A DNA stretch of 5,851 nucleotides, from assembly GCA_947372575.1 (NCBI GenBank), contig CANBUF010000140.1, forward strand, positions 1-5,851, in the 5' to 3' direction. Shown one piece after another: positions 1 to 5,786 of this stretch. Positions within the stretch are counted from its first letter, which is position 1. Every line of letters starts with the position of its first letter. The DNA is from Alcaligenaceae bacterium (GTDB taxonomy: Bacteria; Pseudomonadota; Gammaproteobacteria; Burkholderiales; Burkholderiaceae). Below the pieces are notes generated by a model. It was not told the DNA's origin and did not search any database. It saw only the letters and a program-made list of their open reading frames with translations. The translations under genes were made by a program, and so were the position numbers.

Positions 1-755
1 GAAGCCTCATCCGGAATAATGTTAGGTGCGACCGAACCATGCAACTGCGTCACAGCCAACAGAGCACGCTCAGTACTTGGGATGACCTTTGAAACCAAGC
101 CCTGCAACGCGGTCGCCAGCGCAAGCACTGGGGCGACCGGATCAACTCCAGTATGTGGCATGGAAGCATGTGTACCTCGACCCTTCATTGTGACTTTGAA
201 AGTATTGCTTGAGGCCATAAAGGCACCATCATTGAGCGCAAAGCCACCTACATTGCCGATTGAAAAATTATGCAAGCCAAAAATGGCATCACACGGAAAC
301 CTGTCAAAAAGCCCCTCATCAATCATTTTTTTTGCTCCCGCCTTGCCCATTTCTTCGGCAGGCTGAAACACAAAATTAACGGTGCCATTGAAGTTACGCG
401 TTTGAGAAAGATGCCAGGCTGCGGCGAGCAGCATCGTCGTATGGCCATCATGACCACAGGCATGCATCTGCCCTGCGTGAGTGGACTTATGCGCAAACTG
501 ATTCAGCTCATTGAGCGGCAAACAGTCCATATCAGCACGCAGACCAATCGAGCGTTCACTCGTGCCCACCTTAAGCACGCCTACGACGCCCGTGCCTGCC
601 ACGCCACGGTGTACCTCGATGCCCCATTCCTTGAGCAGCGTGGCAACAATTTCTGAGGTGCGGTGCTCATCAAACCCTAATTCGGGATGTGCATGAATAT
701 CGCGCCTGATGTTAATGAAGCGACTGTAATCGGCAAACGAATCGACAAGTTTCAT
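1..755 (-). CDS. M20D-family amidohydrolase (hippurate hydrolase/AbgA-like), 3' part outside the window
   Basis: This reading frame is open from the ATG at 755 to the left edge, giving 251 codons; the family is usually near 390-400 residues, so the C-terminus is missing. Seen: an N-terminal HAHPELGF motif (residues 21-28), ADMDCLP (74-80), the metal-binding MHACGHDGH block (97-105, with Cys100 and His102), QPAEE (131-135, catalytic/metal glutamates), GLHN (160-163) and the lid-domain motif GRGTHASMPHTGVDP (192-206). These are the signature blocks of the M20D zinc/manganese amidohydrolases, which cleave amide bonds of N-acyl amino acids, hippurate, indole-acetyl amino acids or similar substrates, normally in the cytoplasm. 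The start is supported by AAAGG seven bases upstream and by overlap with the stop of the preceding binding-protein gene (TAATG), implying translational coupling. The exact substrate cannot be read from the sequence. Carboxypeptidase-like or N-acetyl-diaminopimelate deacetylase activities are alternatives within the family. Confidence 0.93.
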   Translation of the reverse strand, partial: MKLVDSFADYSRFINIRRDIHAHPELGFDEHRTSEIVATLLKEWGIEVHRGVAGTGVVGVLKVGTSERSIGLRADMDCLPLNELNQFAHKSTHAGQMHACGHDGHTTMLLAAAWHLSQTRNFNGTVNFVFQPAEEMGKAGAKKMIDEGLFDRFPCDAIFGLHNFSIGNVGGFALNDGAFMASSNTFKVTMKGRGTHASMPHTGVDPVAPVLALATALQGLVSKVIPSTERALLAVTQLHGSVAPNIIPDEA

Positions 756-1723
756 TATTGGACCTTTGCACCGGATTTTTTAACCACATCAGCCATTTGC
801 ACGTCGGACTTTTTCAGGATGTCTGCAAACTGCGCATTCGTCAAAATCGCTGTTTCAATGCCCTGGCGCTCAAGACGCTCGAGCACAACTGGATCTTTGA
901 GCAAGCCAGCCATTGCATGCTGCGTTGCATCGAGAATCGGGGCAGGCGTAGCAGCTGGGGCGAGCAAACCAAACCAGGAAGTGAACTCATACCCCTTAAG
1001 TCCGGATTCAGCCACGGTCGGCAACTCAGGGATGAACTTGGAACGCTCAGCAGAGGTCACTGCGAGCAACTTGATACGTTTGTCTTCTTTATAGCCAAGT
1101 GCTGCGACGTTGGCGGCGATCACTGCCTGCGCACGGCCGGACAGCACTTCCATCACGGCTTCACCAGTGGATTTTGTAGGAATGTGCTCCATATCAAGCC
1201 CGGCCATTCCTGCAAAGTAGGCCATAGACAAGTGCGTCGCACTCCCGTTTCCTGCGGAGGCGTAGTTAAACTTTCCTGGAGAGGCCTTCACTAGCTTGAT
1301 AAAGTCGGCAACATTTGTGACCGGCAAATCACCTGGCACCATCAAGATATAACTGGCATTACCAATGTACGCAGCCGGTGCAAAACTATTGATCGGATCG
1401 TAGCTCAGGTTGTCATATAAATACTTGGCAATCAGGTGACTGGCCGCGGCCAGATCCATCATCGAACCATCTGGTGCTGATTTTGCAACAAGCGAAGTAC
1501 CGATTGTGCCGCCAGCACCGGCCTTGTTTTCAACGATAACGGTTTGTTTGAGTGCGCCGCCAAGTTCTGCATTGAAACTACGCGCAAGTGAGTCCTGTAC
1601 GGCTCCCGCTGCGAATGGGACCACAATGCGCATGGTTTTTTCTTGTGCGACCGTCACGCCCGTTGCCAAAATGAAAGCGAACGCCGTGCAAAGGAGTCGG
1701 AAAATCAAGCCACCTGTAAACAT
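755..1723 (-). CDS. Bug/TctC-family tripartite tricarboxylate transporter substrate-binding protein
   Basis: This is a periplasmic solute-binding protein of the Bug (TctC) family, which captures carboxylates or related small molecules for TctAB permeases or for sensing. Seen from the chosen ATG at 1723 (322 aa): a hydrophobic signal segment ending TVA-Q near residue 26, the strand-1 motif MRIVVPFAAGA, a VENKAGAGGTIGT motif (family form is ENRPGAGG..G), then NYASAGNGSATHLS, and a C-terminal ELPTVAESGLKGYEF stretch typical of the family. The frame stays open to ATGs at 1759 (334 aa) and 1786 (343 aa). I prefer 1723 because it gives the usual family length and a compact signal peptide, and the extra upstream codons include rare AGG and AGA; the AGG six bases before 1759 keeps that start possible. 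It overlaps the amidohydrolase start by one base. No TctA/TctB permease is visible, as is common for Bug genes. The ligand is unknown. Confidence 0.92.
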   Translation of the reverse strand: MFTGGLIFRLLCTAFAFILATGVTVAQEKTMRIVVPFAAGAVQDSLARSFNAELGGALKQTVIVENKAGAGGTIGTSLVAKSAPDGSMMDLAAASHLIAKYLYDNLSYDPINSFAPAAYIGNASYILMVPGDLPVTNVADFIKLVKASPGKFNYASAGNGSATHLSMAYFAGMAGLDMEHIPTKSTGEAVMEVLSGRAQAVIAANVAALGYKEDKRIKLLAVTSAERSKFIPELPTVAESGLKGYEFTSWFGLLAPAATPAPILDATQHAMAGLLKDPVVLERLERQGIETAILTNAQFADILKKSDVQMADVVKKSGAKVQ

Positions 1724-1875
1724 TGAAAATCTCTTAAAAGTTGTTGAACGCGCAGGCATATTTTGCCTACGGCTCAAACTATACATTTAAAAGTAGCCGC
1801 CTGTGGCTCTTGAAAAGATGGCGCGCTGAATTGAAGTTTTGGCAACCTGATCGAAAAGTCGTACAGAGCAAATGC

Positions 1876-2811
1876 TTACTTTGTGTTTTTTTCCGCGTCC
1901 CGCTTGTGTGCCGCTAATCCCATTAACCTGCGATCACGCCAGAGTCGACGCGCCAGCAATTGCTCTTTAGGCAAAAGTTTGCGGCGCGAGGCTTCTAGCT
2001 TTTGAATCAATTCTTCGGACCAGGGCTCAGTTGATGTTTGCTCCTCTGCTATTGATTGGTACATGTCACCAAAACGATGCGCATAATCCGCAAGGCCGTC
2101 TGGTGCATTCAAATCAATCGTTTCGAACGGGCCCATAAATGACCAGCGCAAACCAAGGCCCTCGCGCACCGTCACATCAAGGCCCTCAGGATCAACATAC
2201 CCTTGCTCGACTAGCTTAAACGCTTCGCGCAACAACGCTCCCTGAAGTCGGTTCAGAATAAACCCTTGAAGCTCACGGTAGATTTTGACGGGCTTTTGTC
2301 CGACGCTTTCCATGACATCCCAAGCCTGCTGAACGACCTCGGGATCTGTCCACGGCGCGCCACAGATTTCAACAACAGGTACAAGGTAAGGCGGGTTGAC
2401 TGGATGCGCGATCAGACAGCGTGCGCGACCAGGCAAGTCCTCTGTGAAAGCGGATGCTGGAATACTGGACGTTGAACTTGCGAGCACACATTTTGGAGCT
2501 GCGATCTTGTCCATTCGCGCAAAGATATCTTTTTTCATTTCGACGCGTTCTGGCAGATTTTCCTGAACATACTGCACACCGTCGAGTACTTGCTCAAGTG
2601 TCGGGCTACCGCTGATGCGTCCTAACAGCCCCTCTGCGTCATCAATGAGTCCAGCTGTCTTTAAGTCAGCGACCTGACCGGCAATTAATTTGATCGCAGC
2701 CTCTACGGCTTTGGGATCACCGTCCCACAACTTAACGTGATGCCCTCCGCGCGCAAAAACGATTGCCCATGCCTGACCGATCAACCCTGACCCAACGACT
2801 GCAATATTCAT
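1876..2811 (-). CDS. NAD-dependent L-gulonate 3-dehydrogenase (lambda-crystallin/CRYL1)-like 3-hydroxyacyl-CoA dehydrogenase-family protein
   Basis: This 311-residue cytoplasmic oxidoreductase is complete. Seen: an N-terminal Rossmann fold with GSGLIG (residues 7-12) and an acidic residue at the end of strand 2 (Asp30), which indicates NAD rather than NADP. It is followed by the active-site set of the 3-hydroxyacyl-CoA dehydrogenase family: Ser115 in SSTSS, His136 in AHPVNPP, Glu148 twelve residues later (the His-Glu dyad), and Asn187 in FILNRLQ. The C-terminal part reads EGLGLRWSFMGPFETIDLNA, much closer to lambda-crystallin/L-gulonate 3-dehydrogenase than to fatty-acid enzymes. Family knowledge suggests oxidation of a 3-hydroxy acid such as L-gulonate or 3-hydroxybutyrate; carnitine dehydrogenase is a more distant relative. 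A good GGAGA Shine-Dalgarno sits five bases before the ATG. It precedes the Bug gene on the same strand with a gap of about 150 bases (89 if the longer Bug start is used), so joint transcription is likely. The true substrate is inferred, not shown. Confidence 0.92.
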   Translation of the reverse strand: MNIAVVGSGLIGQAWAIVFARGGHHVKLWDGDPKAVEAAIKLIAGQVADLKTAGLIDDAEGLLGRISGSPTLEQVLDGVQYVQENLPERVEMKKDIFARMDKIAAPKCVLASSTSSIPASAFTEDLPGRARCLIAHPVNPPYLVPVVEICGAPWTDPEVVQQAWDVMESVGQKPVKIYRELQGFILNRLQGALLREAFKLVEQGYVDPEGLDVTVREGLGLRWSFMGPFETIDLNAPDGLADYAHRFGDMYQSIAEEQTSTEPWSEELIQKLEASRRKLLPKEQLLARRLWRDRRLMGLAAHKRDAEKNTK

Positions 2812-2815
2812 GTTG

Positions 2816-2820
2816 TCTCC
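2816..2820 (-). promoter_or_regulatory. Ribosome binding site of the dehydrogenase gene
   Basis: GGAGA on the minus strand ends four to five bases before the ATG at 2811. It is the clearest Shine-Dalgarno on the minus strand of this window and fixes that start. Confidence 0.6.
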
Positions 2821-2883
2821 ATCTCTAGCTTGTTTGGCAGGCTGTTGCCGCCTGTTTGAACATTTGTAAGTGAATCAGCTTTT

Positions 2884-2911
2884 AGTATAGGGGATGTTAG
2901 GTCTGGGGCAA
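2884..2911 (-). promoter_or_regulatory. Candidate sigma70 promoter of the dehydrogenase-Bug-amidohydrolase unit
   Basis: Read on the minus strand, TTGCCC (2911-2906) and TATACT (2889-2884) are separated by 16 bases. They match the -35 and -10 consensus at 4/6 and 5/6 positions. Transcription would start near 2877, about 65 bases before the dehydrogenase ATG. The -35 lies inside the last codons of hmuV, so the catabolic unit could be expressed independently of the hmuV transcript. Matches of this quality also occur by chance. Confidence 0.4.
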
Positions 2912-3685
2912 GACCAGCAAACGCTCAGGGATGAGGGGGTGAGGCAGGACAGCCATCTCCACATCGAACACGCGCCGCAAGTTGCTTGAGGTTAAGACCC
3001 GGTCTGGGGTGCCCTGTGCAATGACCGTCAGATTAGCCATCAGTGCGATGCGATCACAGCGCGCGGCAAGATTGACATCATGCAAAACAAGTAACACGCC
3101 TACACGCCTGGTGTGAGCGAGCTGCAGTAGCGTCTCGAGCAATCGTAATTGATGCCGGGGATCGAGACTGGCAAGCGGCTCATCAAGCAGCAAATACGCT
3201 CGGCCCCTCGTTGCCCTGATCGCCAGGCACTGCACCAACACGCGCGCGAACTGCACGCGCTGTTGCTCTCCGCCGGACAGTTCGGTATAGCTGCGGGTCT
3301 TTAAATCAAGCGCATCAGCACACGTCAGTGCATCCAACACCCACGCGTGCACCTCGGTGGGACTCGCCTGCTCAAAGGGATAAGCACCCATCGCCACGAC
3401 CTCTGCGACCGTGAATGCAAAAGTCAATCCTGGCTGCTGGGGGAGCACTGCCCGCATCTGTGCCTGCTGATATGTGCTGCTTTGCGACAAAGGATGATCG
3501 TCAAAATAGATCACCCCCGCGTCCAACTTGACTTCTCCAGCAAGGGCTCTGAGCAGGGTAGATTTGCCAGCGCCATTTGCACCTAGCACCGCGACAACCT
3601 CATCTGTTCCGATATCCAGTGTTGCGTCAACGAGCACCTTTCTCGAGCCGTAGGAAATGTTTAATCGATCAGCAAGGATAGTCAT
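2897..3685 (-). CDS. hmuV: Haem ABC transporter ATP-binding protein HmuV
   Basis: This cytoplasmic ATPase subunit would power haem import through an HmuU permease fed by HmuT. Seen, numbering from a TTG at 3691 that would give 264 aa: Walker A GANGAGKST (37-45), a Q-loop in VLPQQPGL (82-89), the ABC signature LSGGEQQRVQFARVL (138-152), Walker B YLLLDEP (166-172), D-loop SLDP (175-178) and switch His204 in LHDVN. The extended signature segment with the inserted basic stretch before Walker B, and the TFAFTVAEVVAMG block, are characteristic of HmuV; a cobalamin or siderophore ATPase is the main alternative. The start is uncertain: ATG at 3685 (262 aa) has only a distant AGG, while TTG at 3691 has AGG five bases away. 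All ATPase motifs look intact. It starts 6-12 bases after the DUF3300 gene, and no hmuR, hmuT, hmuU or hmuS is present in the window. Confidence 0.92.
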   Translation of the reverse strand: MTILADRLNISYGSRKVLVDATLDIGTDEVVAVLGANGAGKSTLLRALAGEVKLDAGVIYFDDHPLSQSSTYQQAQMRAVLPQQPGLTFAFTVAEVVAMGAYPFEQASPTEVHAWVLDALTCADALDLKTRSYTELSGGEQQRVQFARVLVQCLAIRATRGRAYLLLDEPLASLDPRHQLRLLETLLQLAHTRRVGVLLVLHDVNLAARCDRIALMANLTVIAQGTPDRVLTSSNLRRVFDVEMAVLPHPLIPERLLVLPQT

Positions 3686-3697
3686 ATGCAAGCCGGC

Positions 3698-4786
3698 CTA
3701 ATGTCCAGAATGGCCAGAGTGTCCGAAATGACCTGACTGTCTTGCGCCAGTATTGGTGCCACCGGTACTGCCATATGTTCTTGCTCCGCCAGCATTTCCA
3801 CTCTGCGCTGCGTGCGCAGGGGCATTCTGGTGCCAGTAATTTTGTGCGGACTGCCGAGCCTGCGTCACATTTTGAATCTGAGCACCCGCGGATCCATAAC
3901 GGCCCTGCAGCGCCGGCGAAGAGTATGGAACGTTATAGCGGTGAGCTGGGTTATATACCCAAGCACTATGCGCGCCAGCCATCGGAGGATAGCGGTAGGG
4001 GGCCGCGTTATAGCGATAGTTAAATCTGTTGTAGTAGGCGTTATTGATATAAAAACCTCCGCGCCCCCAATAAGGCGTGGCCCATAAGGCATAGCCCACA
4101 CCGAAACCCACGCCAAAAGCGACCGCGCCCCACGCGGGGTTATAGACCGCATACGGGGGATAAGCCACATATGGCCAAGGGCCGTACACCACCCAGGGGT
4201 TATAGGTCGGAACATAAATGATTTCAGGATTGGCAGGCGCGATAATGATGTGTGATTGCGGATCTGTAGAGACCACCATCTGATTACCTGACTTTAAAAA
4301 TCCGGCTTGCTGTGATTGCACACGCAGTGATTGCACGCCCTGCATCAAGGCGGCAGGGTCTGCAAGATATGCATCGCCCAGCTGGTGCGTCCACTCAAGC
4401 TGATTGCCCATCAAATTGAGCGCATCCGGAAAATGCACCAGGGATTTAACACTGTTATCCCAGCGCTGCTCACCAAGCGCCGCATCAAATGCGTCACCGG
4501 TGAGCCGATTGTTTTTCAGCCAGATCGTCGCCGCAGCAACCTCGAGTGGATACGTTGAGGCCATTAGCATTTGTGCAAGCAAGGCGTCGGGGTACAAAGC
4601 AATGGGGGCGACCAGCGACTGCAATTCAGGTGCACTAATGGGTTTGCCCATTTGTGGACTCTGCTCAGGTGGAGTTTGTGCCATGGCATACGCACTCAAC
4701 CCGGGCGCCAGAGAAGGTATGCCCAACGCAAAAACAATAGCTAAGGTATTGACGCGCAAACGAAACTTGCGGGAATGGCTCATCAT
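3698..4786 (-). CDS. Secreted DUF3300-domain protein with glycine-zipper segment and His-rich tail
   Basis: Function is unknown. From the ATG at 4786 the protein has 362 residues. Seen: a basic n-region (S-R-K-F-R-L-R), a hydrophobic core and a likely signal-peptidase site after AMA (residue 36). The DUF3300 body carries LVAPIALYPDALLAQML (about 58-74), RWDNSVKSLVHFPDALNLM (about 108-126) and PANPEIIYVPTYNPW (about 184-198). A glycine-zipper run GAVAFGVGFGVGYALW (220-235) follows, then a Tyr/Asn-rich stretch (about 240-285) and a Gly/Ser/His tail ending in four spaced histidines (SGHFGHSGHSGH). The family is known by sequence only (E. coli YacH is a member). An adjacent ATG at 4783 is equally possible and has GAG at better spacing; an upstream GTG at 4873 would add residues before the signal peptide and is unlikely. 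The stop lies just before hmuV, suggesting one transcript. Probably periplasmic or outer-membrane associated. Confidence 0.9.
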   Translation of the reverse strand: MMSHSRKFRLRVNTLAIVFALGIPSLAPGLSAYAMAQTPPEQSPQMGKPISAPELQSLVAPIALYPDALLAQMLMASTYPLEVAAATIWLKNNRLTGDAFDAALGEQRWDNSVKSLVHFPDALNLMGNQLEWTHQLGDAYLADPAALMQGVQSLRVQSQQAGFLKSGNQMVVSTDPQSHIIIAPANPEIIYVPTYNPWVVYGPWPYVAYPPYAVYNPAWGAVAFGVGFGVGYALWATPYWGRGGFYINNAYYNRFNYRYNAAPYRYPPMAGAHSAWVYNPAHRYNVPYSSPALQGRYGSAGAQIQNVTQARQSAQNYWHQNAPAHAAQSGNAGGARTYGSTGGTNTGARQSGHFGHSGHSGH

Positions 4787-4795
4787 GATGCTCGA

Positions 4796-4809
4796 TTGAT
4801 TTAAATCAT
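4796..4809. promoter_or_regulatory. Candidate FNR/ANR-type binding site upstream of DUF3300
   Basis: TTGATTTAAATCAT matches the FNR/ANR consensus TTGAT-N4-ATCAA at 9 of 10 defined positions and contains a perfect 12-base palindrome (4797-4808). It overlaps a possible minus-strand -10 (TATGAT, 4810-4805) and lies nine bases before the DUF3300 ATG. A regulator bound there would more likely repress than activate that gene. A chance AT-rich palindrome cannot be excluded. Confidence 0.35.
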
Positions 4810-4810
4810 A
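4805..4810 (-). promoter_or_regulatory. Possible -10 element of the DUF3300-hmuV unit
   Basis: TATGAT on the minus strand matches the -10 consensus at 5/6. It would give a leader of about 12-15 bases before the ATG at 4786. No good -35 lies 16-18 bases upstream, so an activator or a different promoter would be needed. Confidence 0.25.
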
Positions 4811-4891
4811 AACTCTGGAACTGGGTACTAGCTCAGGATCAAGTGTAGGCGGTGTTCGGTTCAGAAGCGGCACTTTACGGTCTTTGCCGAG

Positions 4892-4919
4892 GTCAAACAG
4901 TCAAAATTTCGATGTCAAG
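4892..4919 (+). repeat. Three GTCAA direct repeats in the divergent region
   Basis: GTCAAA occurs at 4892-4897 and 4900-4905, and GTCAAG at 4914-4919, all in the same orientation with start-to-start steps of 8 and 14 bases. On the minus strand the last copy is a perfect TTGACA. They may be half-sites of a transcription factor, but no known operator is matched. Confidence 0.35.
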
Positions 4920-4960
4920 TGGTTACAAAGTGATATCTGGCTGTCTGCAAACCCTTCAGG

Positions 4961-4966
4961 TATAAA
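4961..4966 (+). promoter_or_regulatory. Possible -10 element of the DUF1028 gene
   Basis: TATAAA matches the -10 consensus at 5/6 and would place the transcript start near 4973, about 43 bases before the TTG at 5016. No clear -35 is seen at 16-18 bases upstream. Confidence 0.25.
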
Positions 4967-5002
4967 GCAGTACAGGCGGGATGTTTATGCCAGCCTGACA
5001 TC

Positions 5003-5007
5003 AGGAG
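5003..5007 (+). promoter_or_regulatory. Shine-Dalgarno that selects the TTG start of DUF1028
   Basis: AGGAG ends eight bases before the TTG at 5016. No in-frame ATG or GTG lies at a suitable distance, so this site supports a TTG start and argues against the longer frame from 4884. Confidence 0.6.
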
Positions 5008-5015
5008 CCATCGAA

Positions 5016-5777
5016 TTGAACGTTTTCCCTGAACTTGAACTCAATACATTCTCGGTCGTTGCGCGTTGTGGTCGCACAGGCCAGCTTGGTGTCGCTGTCA
5101 GCACCGCGCTTCCGGCGGTGGGGAGTATGTGCCCCTATGTTAAGGCCGGCGTGGGTGCCATATCCACACAGTCGCGCGTGAATCCCTACCTTGCTATCGA
5201 AGCGCTGGCACTCCTCGAAACAGGACTTAATGCTCAGCAAGCACTTGATGCGGTGATCATCAAAGATGAAGTAAAAGAACTCCGCCAGGTGGGCATTGTC
5301 GACGCGCAAGGCCTGGCAGCGGCCTGGTCAGGCGCAGACTGCAAGACCTGGGTTGGACATATCGTCGGAGAATCTTTTTCGGTGCAAGGCAACATGTTGA
5401 CAGGCGCTGAGGTCATTGAGGCGATGGCACAGACCATGCGTACCACGCACGATCTCAGCCTGGATGAAAGACTTGTTCGAACACTTGAGGCTGGCCAACA
5501 AGCGGGCGGAGATAAGCGAGGCAAGCAATCCGCAGCGCTCAAGATTCACGATACTGAAGACTATCCTCTACTCGATCTACGAGTCGATGAAAATCCATAC
5601 CCCGTCAAAGAGCTGCGCAGGGTGCTTGAAATTGCGAGACTCCAACTCATCCCTTATATCAACGGGCTATCAAAAAAGGGACTGCCGGCAAGCGTTCCAC
5701 CCGACGAAGTCACAAGCATGCTGGCCATGCCACCACCTCAGCGACCTGGTGGAGGTGGCAGTGCACCCGGCCAGTAA
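5016..5777 (+). CDS. DUF1028-domain protein (predicted Ntn-hydrolase-like fold)
   Basis: The biochemical role is unknown. Pfam, as I recall, places DUF1028 in the N-terminal-nucleophile hydrolase clan, so an amidase or peptidase-like activity is a reasonable guess. Seen, numbered from TTG at 5016 (253 aa): NTFSVVAR (10-17), the family's usual N-terminus; GQLGVAVSTALPAVGS (22-37); VGIVDAQG (92-99); FSVQGNML (121-128); AGGDKRGKQSAAL (163-175); YPLLDLRVDE (183-192) with ELRR downstream; and a Pro/Gly-rich tail (239-253). TTG at 5016 is chosen because AGGAG (5003-5007) lies eight bases before it and the family homology begins soon after. A TTG at 4884 in the same frame would add 44 residues with no family resemblance, so I regard it as spurious. 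It is divergent from DUF3300 and convergent with a probable Bug gene nine bases downstream. DUF1028 genes are often found near transport and amidohydrolase genes, which fits here. Confidence 0.9.
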   Translation: MNVFPELELNTFSVVARCGRTGQLGVAVSTALPAVGSMCPYVKAGVGAISTQSRVNPYLAIEALALLETGLNAQQALDAVIIKDEVKELRQVGIVDAQGLAAAWSGADCKTWVGHIVGESFSVQGNMLTGAEVIEAMAQTMRTTHDLSLDERLVRTLEAGQQAGGDKRGKQSAALKIHDTEDYPLLDLRVDENPYPVKELRRVLEIARLQLIPYINGLSKKGLPASVPPDEVTSMLAMPPPQRPGGGGSAPGQ

Positions 5778-5786
5778 GCTCACGCC

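Larger units (their letters stand above)
4787..5015. other. Divergent intergenic control region between DUF3300 and DUF1028
   Basis: About 230 bases separate the two divergent starts. It holds an FNR/ANR-like palindrome and an overlapping minus-strand TATGAT near the DUF3300 start, three GTCAA direct repeats in the middle, and a plus-strand TATAAA and AGGAG on the DUF1028 side. No convincing paired -35 is seen for either gene. No Fur-box-like sequence was seen, which is notable for a region that probably drives hmuV. Confidence 0.6.

Noticed and set aside
19..656. Plus-strand open frames of 115 and 128 codons opposite the amidohydrolase
   Set aside because: They lie antisense to a gene with clear M20D catalytic motifs, and their translations have no recognisable domain.
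758..1294. Plus-strand frame of 178 codons opposite the Bug gene
   Set aside because: His/Cys/Arg-rich composition typical of an antisense shadow; the opposite strand has strong family motifs.
1778..1783. TATAGT as a -10 for the Bug gene
   Set aside because: No adequate -35 (best 3/6 at 18 bases) and it overlaps the longest possible start; noted only as weak support for the shorter Bug start.
1795..1808. AGCC-N6-GGCT stem between the dehydrogenase and Bug genes
   Set aside because: Four base pairs only; a short T-run follows on the minus strand but the stem is too weak to call a terminator.
2838..2854. CAGGC-N7-GCCTG stem as terminator of hmuV
   Set aside because: Only five base pairs and no T-run follows on the minus strand; it may be a minor hairpin in the dehydrogenase leader.
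3865..4215. Minus-strand 116-codon frame within the DUF3300 gene
   Set aside because: It overlaps the DUF3300 frame throughout and has no domain resemblance; the DUF3300 frame has conserved motifs here.
4787..4873. N-terminal extension of DUF3300 from a GTG at 4873
   Set aside because: It would place 29 non-conserved residues before a normal signal peptide and run through the probable control region.
4981..4998. Mini-frame ATG..TGA (five codons) just before DUF1028, with AGGCGGG in front
   Set aside because: Could be a leader peptide coupled to the TTG start, but it is too short to support from sequence alone.
4884..5015. N-terminal extension of DUF1028 from a TTG at 4884
   Set aside because: No ribosome binding site or family similarity; a good AGGAG sits before the TTG at 5016.
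5728..5760. Seven-base inverted repeat (TGCCACC/GGTGGCA) near the DUF1028 end as a bidirectional terminator
   Set aside because: It has a 19-base loop and no T-run, and is explained by the Pro/Gly-rich coding tail.
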